Shown piece by piece: positions 27,910-39,142 of a DNA stretch of 64,000 nucleotides. Both the position numbers and the translations under genes were made by a program. The stretch spans positions 6,324,001 to 6,388,000 of the forward strand of contig OZ176055.1 in the NCBI GenBank assembly GCA_964247055.1, given 5' to 3'. The notes under the pieces were generated by a model. That model did not search any database. It was not told where the DNA came from and was given only the letters and a program-made list of their open reading frames with translations. Position 1 is the first letter of the stretch. Every line of letters begins with the position of its first letter. This DNA comes from Paragordius varius (lineage: Eukaryota; Nematomorpha).

Positions 27910-28068
27910 ATTAAAGGCTAAGGACTTAGATTGTATCCGGACTTTTGAAGGCTTTAACACTCGCCTGCCCAGGGCTGACAGTGATGATGGAAAAAATGCG
28001 TAGTTCCGGGGTCCGAACTCAGGTACGCAGTGTGAGAGTCCGGCGCCCTACCTACTATACCATCTTCC
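27910..28068 (-). repeat. tRNA-derived SINE-like unit
   Basis: A GC-rich island that on the minus strand reads like a tRNA head: TGGTATAGTAGGTAGGG fits pol III box A, and GAGTTCGGACCCC about 40 nt on fits box B. The 3' side does not pair with the first bases to form an acceptor stem, and a non-tRNA body of about 80 nt follows. I take it for a SINE or tRNA pseudogene rather than a working tRNA. Only one copy was noticed in the window. Confidence 0.5.
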
Positions 28069-29228
28069 AAATATTTCATTTATTCCTAACACCTCATTAC
28101 CGTTTGCAGACTCATTTTGATGTAGGTTAGGCCCTAAAAGGTATATAAATTACTAATTTGAGGTTAAAATTTAATTATCATTTTGCAGTTTTTTTCTAAA
28201 GTTTAATATCACGATAGCATTAAAACCTGATTAAACTATAAAACTGATTTTAAAATAAATATATATTAAATATTTGCGGCTTAAGTTAATTTATTTGCAT
28301 TTTTAAACATTATTTACATTTACTTGTTATTATTGAAAAATATACAAAAAATTGGCGGCTAAAATTGGAAAAGAGGATATTAAAATTTTTCAATTTCAAT
28401 TTTATTTTGAATTATGCGCCTAAAGGAAAAAAATGCATATTTTTGAATCTGGCCCAATAAATTAATAATTTTAATTCAAATTTTAATGCTCTGAAATACA
28501 AAATTACCCCAAAAAGTTTTAATAATATAAGCGAGATCAATTGTTTTTTGTTAAAAAATGGTTAAAAGGAGAGTTCCCATACTTTTTTCATTTTGCCCTT
28601 TATTTTTGAATTTACAAATCTTAATGGGTTTCCTATTATTTATAAATGATAGGTTAAGATAACATTAAAATTTCAATTTTCTGCTGTTTTTAAACCACCA
28701 TATCGACTAAAATTATACAAATATAGATGTGGATGCTTTTTAAGTTATTTTCACCTTCCTAGACTTAATTTACATATATATGTTTAATAAATATTGTAAT
28801 TTCCTTTTTGATTGTATCAATTCTCAAAAGTCTAGCGATACTCATTTTCTAGAATATTTTCCAACTCCGTAACCCAATTTTCAGTTATTTATGAATTCAT
28901 TTGTTTATGTTTAATTTAAATTTAAGAGAAACCATGTATGAAAAATTTTAACTTTGAGTTATGTGAAAAACTATAATAATAATCAACGCTATGGGAAAAG
29001 TGATTTATATATATTCATATGTGTTTTATAAAACTTCCGATCTAATACGAGATTAACATTTTTTAAAAAGTTTGATTTTTTATTTAAAATGCGATTTAAG
29101 CATTTTACCGGGAAACCCAATTCAATTTATTTCACCTATTTCGCTAAACTAAATCATTGTTTTAATTAAAATACAATCATATAAAAATTCTAATCACTTA
29201 TTTTGAAGGACACTAGGTATTTTAACTA

Positions 29229-29310
29229 GGGTTGTGCCGACCAAGTCATGACCGGGTCAATTGACCAGGTCATGACCAGGTCAGTGACTATTTATTTTTT
29301 GACCATGGTC
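29229..29310. repeat. TGACC(A/G)GGTCA palindromic iterons
   Basis: GGGTTGTGCCGACC is followed by three 11-bp palindromic units, TGACCGGGTCA once and TGACCAGGTCA twice, almost back to back, then GGTCAGTGACTATTTATTT and a TTGACCATGGTCA palindrome. The part from GGTCAGTGAC to CATGGTCAT recurs in reverse at 23335-23368 beside IDH exon 6, so it looks like a transposon terminus, perhaps of a hAT element. Confidence 0.5.
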
Positions 29311-31866
29311 ATTTTTTAAAACAGCTGTTTTTTTGAAAAATTTCTATTAAATTTTTTGAAGAGAAATAGAAAGATTTTATGGTTTTTTAATATATTTTGT
29401 AAAAATAAATTAAATATTTAAATATGTTATTTAACAATATAAAATTGTTATACATGCATCGTTGTAACATTTTAACATATCCACTTATTTCAAAAATCAA
29501 GCACTTTGCAAAATATGCAATTATTCCTAATATGTGATTCAGTAAAATGAAAAAACATTTTATAATTGGATATTTCAATGATTAAAGAAAGTCGAAAACA
29601 AATTGGATAATATATGAAATATCCAGTATTAAAAGCTATGTATTTGAAGAATCAGAAAGCCACAAACAGGTCGCAAAATTATTTGAAAGCAAAATTCTTG
29701 ATTAAATTTGATTGAAAATATTTAATAATAAATATCAAATTGTATAATATAAACTTTTAAGAAAAAACATGACATACGCAAGTGTCGTACGAACGTTATT
29801 TTCACAATCCAATATGGCATGATATTTACTTAAGTAAAAAGTGGTCAATTAATTTTGTGTTTTTAATATATATTAACAAACTCGGAAAAAAAATTTTTTA
29901 AGTATTTAATATAATGGGCGTGGATTTGGTTGTTTTTTATAGTTTTTTATATAAATTATTGTATATTTGTATGGAACATGCTCATAATTTTTTTCACATT
30001 TTTTACAGAGTTATCATGATCTTATTTTTATTTTACGTTTTACTAAAACAGTTTCTAATATGCAGACCGAATATTATTTATATTAGTGGTCATTCGAAAT
30101 TCCTGACTGAAATGCGTTATCAATATTCATTTTGTACATTGTATATTAGAAAGGATAATTTGTTGAACAAGGTTTTTAAAATATTAAGGGGCTTTACTTT
30201 ATAAAGCTGACCATATAGCTTAAAATTTTTAATTGTTAAGATTTATTGTTCGATACAAAAAACTAATTAAAACATAAAATTTTATTAAAGTTAAGCTTTG
30301 TCTCTATTCAAAACATTGTTTGTCCTTTTAACAATATTTTGTTAAAACGCTTTAGAAAGGCGATTTTATGATTTCCACAATTAATATCGTTTTCTTTTTA
30401 ATTTATCGGTAGCGACCTTCATTCTGTTCCCATGATTTTTTACAGATGAAATATTAATGCTTAAATATACCGAATCGCTTGTGTTAGGAAATTGTCATTT
30501 TCAGTTGCCTTGGTTTTAAATTGGTGTATTAGTTTAAATTGTATATATAAATGATTAAAAATAATTTAAAAATTTATAGTCAACTTACTTTGGGGTAAAA
30601 TAAAAGGTTAGCTTTATAAAATATTTATTCCAATTGTAATATGGCTGTTAAAGTTTTATATTTATATAGATTATGCAGGTTGACTTACATTTTCAATTCA
30701 ATATTGCATATTAAAGCTTCATTAAAGTTAAAGATACAAACTGACAGTTAAAGCTGTAATTATAACACTAGACAACAAATTTTAATTTTTTTAACTGTCA
30801 TTCTTGTAAATTTAAAATTAATTTCATTAAAGTACATAATTAGTATATTTGAAAAGAAAATTTTTCTAGCATGCAAGAATTTTTTTATATTAGAGTTTAT
30901 CGATAATTTTTGGCCCCGATTTAACATTAAACTCGAAATTTCGAAAATTAAAAGTTTTAGATATGGAGCCATGTATTTTATATCATTCGAAAGAGCGCAA
31001 AAAACTGTATCCCTTAAATGGTAGTAAGTCATTTAAATCAATCGGATGTAAAAGTTATTTGGATTTAAATGGTCGAAATTTTCAATCCTTAAATAAGTCA
31101 AGAATTTTCACAGGCAAACTAATTTGAAAATCATATAAATTATTTTAATATTATTATTAGGGTTATATTAGTATTTAATTTAAAAAAAATGTTTGAAAAA
31201 GCTTTTAATATTTTACTTAGTGGATACTAAAATGCATAGTTATAACTAAATTTATTACATAATGGCTATAAAAGATCAAAAATACCTTAAACTTTTTATC
31301 TTTAAAATTTCGAAATTATCAGCCTCGTAAAGAAAATAAATTAATATTGATGAGATGGTAATTTTTAAAAAACTAAAAACTTAAAAATGGCTGTTTTGAG
31401 TGACATAAAAGTAAAAAAAATGTTTTAATCAAAATACTTTCTTGTGCTATCTTTTTTGGACATTCATCAACATCTAAACAAAGTTTGAGCTATTTTCATC
31501 CATTAGTTTTAAAAATATAATAATTAAAATGCTCTCGCTTCGCGCGTTTGTCGCTCTTTGTGTCCAATATTAACTGTCGATGTAATATATATTAGTATGC
31601 ATTTTATTTTTATTACTCTTTCGAATGATTTTTTACAAATGGGCATTACTTGTATATTTTCAAAGAAAAACATTTTTTAGTAAAATTTTGATAAAGAGGG
31701 CGCATAATCAAAAAAATCAAATTACATAAAATTCTTTTATCGAGTTATAATTTTTATTTCAGATTTACTGTTAAAATGATACTAAATATCAGAAAATGCA
31801 AAAAGCTCGAGTGGCAGAAAAATTTGCTGTTCAGTGTAATGAAACAAATCTAATAATTACATTTAA

Positions 31867-32120
31867 CCGGGGGTGTCCAACACAAATGGCTTCACGGGCC
31901 CATTCTAAATATATATGGGCATTTACATATATTATTTCAAACATAACACTGTAAAAACTAAAATTTAATACAATGTTTGCTAATTCATGCCGAAACTCGG
32001 ATGGATATATTCAGAAAATTTGTTTAACATAATTTTACTTAGATTTCGCATTTGCATCTTAAATAGGAATATTTAGGAGGGTCGCATGCGGCCTACGAGC
32101 TACTTATTGGACACCCATGT
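31867..32120. mobile_element. hAT MITE
   Basis: Left end CGGGGGTGTCCAACACAAATG, with CTTCACGGGCC inside; right end GGTCGCATGCGG ... TTATTGGACACCCATG. The termini form an imperfect inverted repeat of GGTGTCCAA. About 254 bp, no coding capacity. Confidence 0.7.
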
Positions 32121-32282
32121 GTTAAACATTTCAAATACATTTTTTGAGATCATAACGCGATTTGGAATGATGAGATCAAAAAATTGCTTTTTATAATGTT
32201 TGCATGTAAATACAATAAAATGATTAGCCTATTGAAATAGCCCTCGTGCTTAATCTCTGTAAAGAACATATCGCGTTTAATA

Positions 32283-33547
32283 TTTTATATTTTTTACTAG
32301 CGTGAATCTCGTGCTGCTACGCAGCCCGAGGAAGTCCTTCGGACTTCTGGGGGGGAGAGGGGGTTCGAAGTTTGGATTTTAATGGGTCTACCGGTTTTCC
32401 TGTACCAGATCACAAAGCCAGCATTTTCCATTTTTATAAATATATAGATTACCATAAATAATGTTTTAATATCCATATATCTTTTAACATGCTGTAGATA
32501 TGATAGATACTCCTTACTCAGCAGCTATCATCAAAGAAACGCCTAACTAAAATTTTTGCCTTTTAACAGGCATTACGAAAAATCCTTCTCGAATTTTTAC
32601 AGTCTCATACCTTGGGCAAAAAAATACAATCAAAAAAATATTTTTGTGGACTTTGTTTTTTTTTGAAAAAAAATGGCATTTTACGGGGGGAGCGGGTAAA
32701 AAGAGGGCCTTAATCAAAAAAGTGGCTCGGCTATGTTCAGCGCAATCGAAAATAAGTAAACAAAAATCATATTTAAAATTGAATGGCCCAACACGTTCTC
32801 CGGAAAATTGTCTCAAAGACACGATTTTTGTGGACTTCTGTTTTCAAAAAAACCCGTTTTTTATACGGGGTGGGCCCGAACTGGGGGCCTATTTTAAAAA
32901 AGGGCGAAGCTATTGTCGGGACATTTATTAATGATTGTATTTTTTCGATATTTGGATTTGATTGGGTTCACCGGTTTTCCGGAAACAGATCACAAAGTTA
33001 TATGAAAAATCAGTTTTTAGCAGGTAGCTCCTTACCCAGCAGCTATCATCAAATAAACGGTAGACTAAAATTTTTGCCTTTTAACAGTGAATACGTGGAA
33101 TCTTTATTGAATTTTTACGGTCTCATACCTAGGGCGAAAAATCGATTTAAAAAATTATTTTTGTGGACTTTGTTTTTTGAAAAAGGTGGCATTTCACGGG
33201 GGGAGCGGGTAAAAAGAGGGCCTAAATCAAAAAAGTGGCTCGGCTATGTTCAGCACAATCGAAAATAAGTAAACAAAAATCATATTTAAAATTGAATGGC
33301 CCAACACGTTCTCCGGAAAATTGTCTCAAAGACACGATTTTTGTGGACTTCTGTTTTCAAAAAAACCCGTTTTTCATACGGGGTGGGCCCGAACTGGGGG
33401 CCTATTTAAAAAAAGGGCGAAGCTATTGTCGGGGCATTCATTAATGATTATATTTTTTCGATATTTGGATTTGATTGGGTCTACCGGTTTTCCTGTACCA
33501 GATCACAAAGCCAGCATTTTCCATTTTTATAAATATATAGATTTGGC
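32283..33547 (+). repeat. Composite structured repeat with two tandem units of about 515 bp
   Basis: A short copy (32297-32451) begins with two GC-rich hairpins and ends CATTTTCCATTTTTATAAAT ATATAGATT. Then two related units follow head to tail, about 32510-33000 and 33033-33547, each running from CAGCAGCTATCATC through TTTTGCCTTTTAACAG, GTCTCATACC, CGGAAAATTGTCTC and GGGTGGGCCCGAACTGGGGG to CCGGTTTTCC; the second also has the ATATAGATT end. Overlapping frames (32644-33551) are not conserved as protein. Single copies stand at 61310-61806 and inverted at 49316-49650. Class unknown; a Helitron or retroposon-type 3' end is possible. Confidence 0.7.
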
Positions 33548-33778
33548 CTAGTGATAAAAAAATATTTTTAATAAGCTCATACCTTTTCAATAATTGTAGT
33601 TTTTATAAAGTTTTTGAATGAGAATGATGCATACTATGATATTATTGCATCATTTAATCAATACATGTCAAATCTATTTAAAGAATTAAGATTTTACTTT
33701 CCCTTTAAATGCTAGTTTATACCAAAATATTTTTCATTTAAAGATATACAAGTCTTATATGTCTAACATATCTATATT

Positions 33779-36045
33779 TAATGTGACCAGATATTTTGCC
33801 TTTGGCGCAGTACAAAATTAAAACATATTTTGCCTGTTTTTAGACCATCGGTGTGGTATATTACACAGTTTCCACAAAAAAATATCCTGATGAAATATAC
33901 CAGGGCTTGGTACCAGAACCTGGTTCCTGGGATTTTAATAAGAATCGGTTCCATTGGGATGGAACCAACGCGGTTTCGGTTCCATTTCACCGGGAATCGC
34001 CCCGGTATTGTCTTTAAATTTTTATGTTTTGTCCGTATAATATCAATTTTTACTGTAAAAATTTTTTTATTTAAATTTGATTGTACCACTACATATTACA
34101 TACTTCAAACTTAAAATTTAAAACTAAACGACTAATATTATATTAACAAAACTCTCTTTTTGGGCCATACGGCTCTTCCATAAAAAGTAATAGTCATAAG
34201 TCGAGAGTATTTATAATACATATGTTCCTATATATAGGTATCCGTTGAAAGGAGTTTTTTCGCCCTTAATTTTCTATTTTTAGACCTGAGAAGCAGTTTG
34301 ACCATCAATTTTTATGATGCAATAATTTTTTAAGTTATTATTTTTTTAGATGCCATACTTAATTTAGCACACATTATATACCTTTGTACTTAAACATTTA
34401 TCCATTATATTTTTGAAATTTGTTTAATTTATTATGCTACACTATAATTCCTTCACGATTTGGCAATTTATAATAAATTATTTGATTTATAATTGTTTAT
34501 CTGGTTTTATTATTATAATAATAATTTTGTAAATCAGTCAGGAACCGAAAATGGAACAGGTTCTCGATGTAAAGAACCGGTTCCGGAACCGCTAAATTTA
34601 AAAGGAACCAGCGCGCTTCCGGTTTGTTCAGGAACCGACCCGGTTCCGGTTCCAAGCCCTGAAATATACATATTCGGAATATCAGGATTCTCATGGTGCT
34701 TTTAATTTTAACTTTTACGAGTTATTAAAAAAAGTTATGTTCACTTTTGCGGTAGGTGCTCCGTATAGAATTGCAAAAGGTGCGCACAATTTTCAAATAT
34801 ATTTTATGGCGAAAGTTAAATGTTTTAACAAAATATATCACTAAAATATAACATAAACTACGTATAAAAAGCACAACAATATTTTTAGAAAATTTAGATT
34901 ATTAGATGTGGGCTCTAAAAATCCCAAGTGTTTTGACTCTTTTAAATGGACTGTTCTCTTAAAATAAACACAAAAATTCCGACATTGTATTTAAATATAC
35001 GCTATATTTTGATATCAACCGGATATATTTTTTAAAAAATGCATACTTTCAAATATATATTATATAGCAAAATTTTGTTGAAGACTTCATACTATTTTGA
35101 TGATGGACGATATAAACGATTGAGATGTTATAACACTTTATATATATAATTCGATAGTGCTAAACATTTTTCTCACTCAGAAATTTGAAATATTAGTTCG
35201 TTTTCAAATTTATTTTAAATAAAAATTGTGTTGTAACAAAAATTCACCAAAATCTGCAAAACAAACATAATTAAAATTCTGAACCTATAGTAATTTTGAA
35301 TATCATCGAATTATTTGTAAAAAGGGCATTATATCTTTAAGCGTTATATCGTTTCCATCATGCTTTAAAATAGTTTTGAGTACGCTTCAACAAAATATCT
35401 CAAATGTGTTTATGCAAAAAGTGAGAAAACTAATAAAAATTAAAGTTTAGGAAAAAATTAAGAAACGTAATTTTTTTACGAAAAAAAGGTTGTTTCGAAA
35501 TCATATGCCATGTATATAAATAATATGTAAGGGAATAACAATTTTCTATATAATTTTCCGTTTGACGATTATAAAAAAAATGAACTTTCTAAACTGGATC
35601 AAAGATTTATTAAAATATCAGAAATTTTGATTTAAAATTTTGGCATCTCTTTTTGCTGAAGCTCTGATTGAAAGAGCCATACTGAATATTACAGTGGAGT
35701 TCGAGATTTATAATTTCGCCATTGCGAAAGACGCCGAATTATAAGCGGTTTGACCGATCCAAATCCAATTATTTGTATAATTCGAGCAAAAAATAAAATA
35801 TTAACCAATAAAAATAGGCTTAGTCTCAGTTTACCGCAAAATAACCCATTTCTTTAATTATGGGGTTATTTTTACAGAGGGTAGTGTATCGAATTCTAAA
35901 ATATTTTTTTTGAATAAATAAAAGTAATTAATTTATATTTATAAATTAGTTTTTTAATTTCAAAAAGCAGTACGGCAGTAGAGTCTCTGTTTTTTTCTGA
36001 AAACCCAGTACTGTAATGTGAAAAACAACCTATCTAGTCACATTA
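33779..36045. mobile_element. TGTGACCAGATA-type DNA element, copy 2, with nested hAT
   Basis: Left end TAATGTGACCAGATA, right end TATCTAGTCACATTA: an inverted repeat of 15 bp with one mismatch. The body follows copy 1 (3870-5287) closely. A hAT element (33901-34661) has been inserted near the left end, as shown by an exact 8-bp duplication around it. Without the insertion and its target copy the host element is about 1.5 kb. Confidence 0.75.
33901..34661. mobile_element. GGTTCC-iteron hAT element, nested, with 8-bp target duplication
   Basis: Begins CAGGGCTTGG and ends CCAAGCCCTG, a perfect 10-bp inverted repeat, flanked on both sides by AAATATAC (33893-33900 and 34662-34669). The 8-bp duplication and CAG..CTG ends are the hAT hallmark. 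Both subterminal regions carry GGTTCC/GGAACC iterons. 761 bp, non-autonomous. Same family as 21805-22657. Confidence 0.88.
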
Positions 36046-36234
36046 ATTATATCCCCAGAAGTCAACCCAACCTTCTACGCAACTAGGCGGCTCTCACTGA
36101 ACCACTATTTACTGGTGTATGGAAATGCAGTAAGGGACGCCTTTTGTAAACGTTGGCGATCTGGTTCTGATACACCTTGACACTGTGGTAAAAGTCGATT
36201 GCATACTAACCTTGAAAAGTTAATTAATGGTAAA

Positions 36235-37074
36235 ATGAGTGATTCAGAATCGAAGCGTAAATATTATTATAAAAAATAGATGTTCATTCAAGTAATATCG
36301 GACCCGAATATCAAGCAGATATTAAAGACTTTAATAATAGTATACCAGTATCAGAAATACCTGATAAGGATATTTTAATTTGGAAACCAATTAAGGGCAC
36401 TGATTATGAAAAATTTCTTAATTTTGTAAAGTTTGCGCATTTTAAACACGGATTTACATACGATCAATCATTAGCATTTATTACCAAATTTGGTTTAAAT
36501 GAAGCCGTGAAAGAGTTAAATAAATGGGACACTATTAATGTTATGTGGACCTTAGTAGAAAAGTCCTTGTTTGAACAAGCATTTAAAATTTGCAGTAAAA
36601 ATTTTGCAATGATTCAAGAAATAGTATATATTTTATTAATATTAGCTTCCATATAAAACTTTGGGTCAAATTATTAATTATTATTACTATCGAAAACGTT
36701 ACAAATATAGAAAGCGTTTAATGGACGAAAAGGTTAAAATCTACCCCGAATTGTATCAATGTAACTCTCCCCAATCTAAACAAACATTTAGTTTTTTAAA
36801 ACCATCTTTATGGAAAAAAGAAAAAATGTTTCCGTATCAAGCATCTTGTCCTTTATATCTATCAGATTTTAAAATATTATTAGAAAATATTCCGAAAAAA
36901 TCAAATACATGCTATCCTTCAAAAAGCACATTTATTCAAGCAGCCCCTACATTTTGTGACAAACTTTTTCACAACTACGACAAAAAAATATACGAATTGA
37001 ATTGTCAAGTTCGCCAAAACTATCAAATAATCGCTAAAAAATTGCACGCTAACAACATCCCAGTTATAAATTAA
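36235..37074 (+). CDS. RCOR: CoREST-like corepressor (ELM2 and first SANT domain)
   Basis: Chromatin corepressor; CoREST scaffolds the LSD1 demethylase and HDAC1/2. Exons 36235-36256, 36280-36623 and 36646-37074 are joined by introns of 23 and 22 nt, giving 264 residues. The ELM2 part has NIGPEYQADIKDF and DILIWKP; the SANT domain runs from MWTLVEKSLFEQAF through NFAMIQEILPYKT to IINYYYYRKRYKYRKR, where CoREST has the corresponding FYYSWKKTRTK. A basic linker and a helix resembling the LSD1-binding linker (VRQNYQIIAKKL) follow, then the stop. The second SANT domain of CoREST, which contacts LSD1 and nucleosomes, is missing. MIER or MTA proteins share ELM2-SANT, but the local motifs fit CoREST best. 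Confidence 0.8.
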
Positions 37075-37108
37075 TACATTCATTCGTTTTGCAAAATTCC
37101 ATGCTTGA

Positions 37109-37468
37109 ATGGTCCGTTTAAAACACAGATATTTTTTAATCAAAATCATTCATCAACATCATAAACGTACAATTCAAATCAATGAAAACCAAATTATTAA
37201 TATTGTCAAAGAGCACGTTTCTCAATTCTATGGAGATTATGGCATAGGGTTGGTCGGACCCTCGCTTCAAATCAAATTATTTTTAAGGGACAAAAACATT
37301 TTTGTTTTACGAGTAAATAAAAAAGGCTTTCGGATCGTTGGCTCCATATTACCATTTATAACCAAATATAATGATTTTAGTGGAATTTTCCATACACTTT
37401 ATGTCGGTGGAACTATTTTAAAATGCCAAAAACGACTTATAAAATTGCTAAAATCTCAAATTCAATGA
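37109..37468 (+). CDS. POP5: POP5, RNase P/MRP protein subunit
   Basis: Protein subunit of RNase P (tRNA 5' maturation) and RNase MRP. Intronless, 119 residues, beginning MVRLKHRYFLI as in POP5 (MVRFKHRYLL) and ending with the conserved YVGGTILKCQKRLIK block (HVGGTIRTCQKFLI in vertebrates). It lacks the acidic tail of vertebrate proteins. The start lies only 34 bp after the CoREST stop codon on the same strand, so the two may be transcribed together; the end overlaps the convergent MRM1 gene by 7 bp. Confidence 0.9.
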   Translation: MVRLKHRYFLIKIIHQHHKRTIQINENQIINIVKEHVSQFYGDYGIGLVGPSLQIKLFLRDKNIFVLRVNKKGFRIVGSILPFITKYNDFSGIFHTLYVGGTILKCQKRLIKLLKSQIQ

Positions 37469-38421
37469 TCTAATTTATTTTCATTTTTTGTGATACCATA
37501 AATTTGATGTAATATTATTCCTGCGGCAACTGACACATTCAAACTATCGTTGAGATCAATATTTTCTTTAGAAAACTTCTTGCATATATCTCGATCCATT
37601 GGAATATTTATAATACAATCCGAACACCTAACAATATTATCTGGGATTCCAAATCCTTCGTTGCCTGAAATTTTTAGATATATTTTTTTACCAAATATAA
37701 TTAGCCTAGATTTCTGTGGAAGATTTGTTAAAGAATTTAATGGTACATAATTTGGCACTGTCCTGGATCCTGTTGATAAAATAAAAAAATTTTTGGACTT
37801 TAACATCTTTATAATGTTGATTAACGATACCTCAATAAATTTATACGTGTTATCAATTTGATATATGGGTAAAAATTCCATTGTTCCGGAACTTGCTTTG
37901 CTTACAACATTAGTCAATGGGCATGAGATTTGATCTAAAAAGATTTTTGTAACTCCAAAATAAAAACAATTACGTAGAAGAGCACCTAAATTCATTGGAT
38001 CCTAAAATAATAAATTTTTTACTAATATTTTATGCAACAGGACCCAAGTTTTAATCTCATCATTTGATATAAATTTATCTTCTACAAACAATGTTGGCTG
38101 TAAGGTTTTTGTTTTAATCATGATACCCTTTATTTTATTAAAAGATTTAACTTGATGGGGCCTGTTTTGGCTAACTTTGTCAAGATAATCACGGTTCTTA
38201 TAAGTTATTGATACTCCTCTTTCATCCAACATATGTTTACATTTAACTAATTTTGTGTTTGTTTCAAAATTTTCTTTCAATAGAGCTGTTTTAAATATTC
38301 TTTTATTTGTTACAAGAGCATTTAGGCATGGACTTATTCCATATAAATATTCAGACTTTGGCTTTTTAAATGAGGATAGATACACCTTAGGTAAAAACCA
38401 CGTTTTTTTGCACACAGTCAT
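37462..38421 (-). CDS. MRM1: MRM1-like mitochondrial rRNA 2'-O-methyltransferase (SPOUT)
   Basis: Methylates a guanosine ribose in the mitochondrial large rRNA. Two exons, 38421-38023 and 38001-37462, joined by a 21-nt intron (38002-38022) that restores WVLLHKILDPMNLGALLRN, matching the family block WxxLDxIxDPxNLGAxLR. 312 residues. An N-terminal substrate-binding part with YLYGISPCLNAL precedes the SPOUT domain, whose knot motifs are NLGALLRN, GNEGFGIPDNI and LNVSVAAGIILHQI. The N terminus is basic (KKTWFLPKVYLSSFKK), fitting mitochondrial targeting. The last codons overlap the end of POP5 on the other strand. Confidence 0.9.
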
Positions 38422-38600
38422 TTAATCTGGTTGTAGCGTTTGAATTTATTTCAAAACTGGTTATAAATGCGAAACATTTGTCTTAATTGTGCCATTCTAA
38501 ATATAAGAGAAAATTATTTATTTTTGCATTTCAAATTTCATCACCCACCAATTACAGTAAAATAAATGAAAAGCGCAAACGACTCCGCTAAAATTTACTG

Positions 38601-38835
38601 CACAGTAAAAAATTGACATTCAAAACTTTGAAACTAAAAGATAGATAAAAGACAACCAATTTTTTAAACCTTAATTATAACTAATCGTTTTGGGTCAATT
38701 TATAGGAATGTAAAAACCCAAATTTATAATTAAATAATTGTTTATGAAAGGAAATTCAACGTTTACAAAAGTTTGGTTGTCATATTTAAAAAAATTGTCT
38801 TTTATTTTTTACGTTGTCTGTATAATTTCATGGTG
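38601..38835. mobile_element. Possible TACAGTAAA-type MITE
   Basis: ACAGTAAAAAATTGAC and AAAAGACAACC on the left face GGTTGTC and AATTGTCTTTTATTTTTTACG on the right, an imperfect inverted repeat. The better copy is at 54890-55174. It lies in the 721-bp spacer between MRM1 and the 3' end of PDSS1; nothing else is visible there. Confidence 0.4.
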
Positions 38836-39142
38836 TAAAAGGAAGAGACTAAAATAATAATTATGGTGTAAGGCAAAAAAAATAATAATAATTTTTTGTT
38901 TTTGTACAATTTCGCGATATTATTAAATTAAAATAACATAACAAATTAAAAGACCTAAAAATAAGTTTTCAACATTGAAAGGATTTTATTAAGTTCGCTT
39001 TGGTTTAAGGAGTTTTTCCTATAATCTTTCAAAAATTTATTTTGTATATATATTTACATTATTGCTTGTCGTTTGAAATTTAAAAAAGGTTATAATAATG
39101 CACACTTTGTAAAATCACACATATACATCTAAATATAATCTT

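Larger units (their letters stand above)
26353..36234. other. About 10 kb without a recognised gene
   Basis: Between the start of the isocitrate dehydrogenase gene and CoREST. It holds only the repeats listed separately and AT-rich DNA whose open frames (for example 29914-30204) are low-complexity and hydrophobic by base composition. The stretches 28100-29220, 29900-31860 and 32121-32282 show nothing I can name. Confidence 0.6.

Noticed and set aside
27910-28068. Functional tRNA gene
   Set aside because: Box A and box B fit, but the acceptor stem does not pair and a non-tRNA body follows; SINE or pseudogene is more likely.
29914-30204. 96-codon open frame as a membrane protein gene
   Set aside because: Rich in Phe, Tyr, Leu and Ile as expected from AT-rich DNA; no start context, splice partner or conserved motif.
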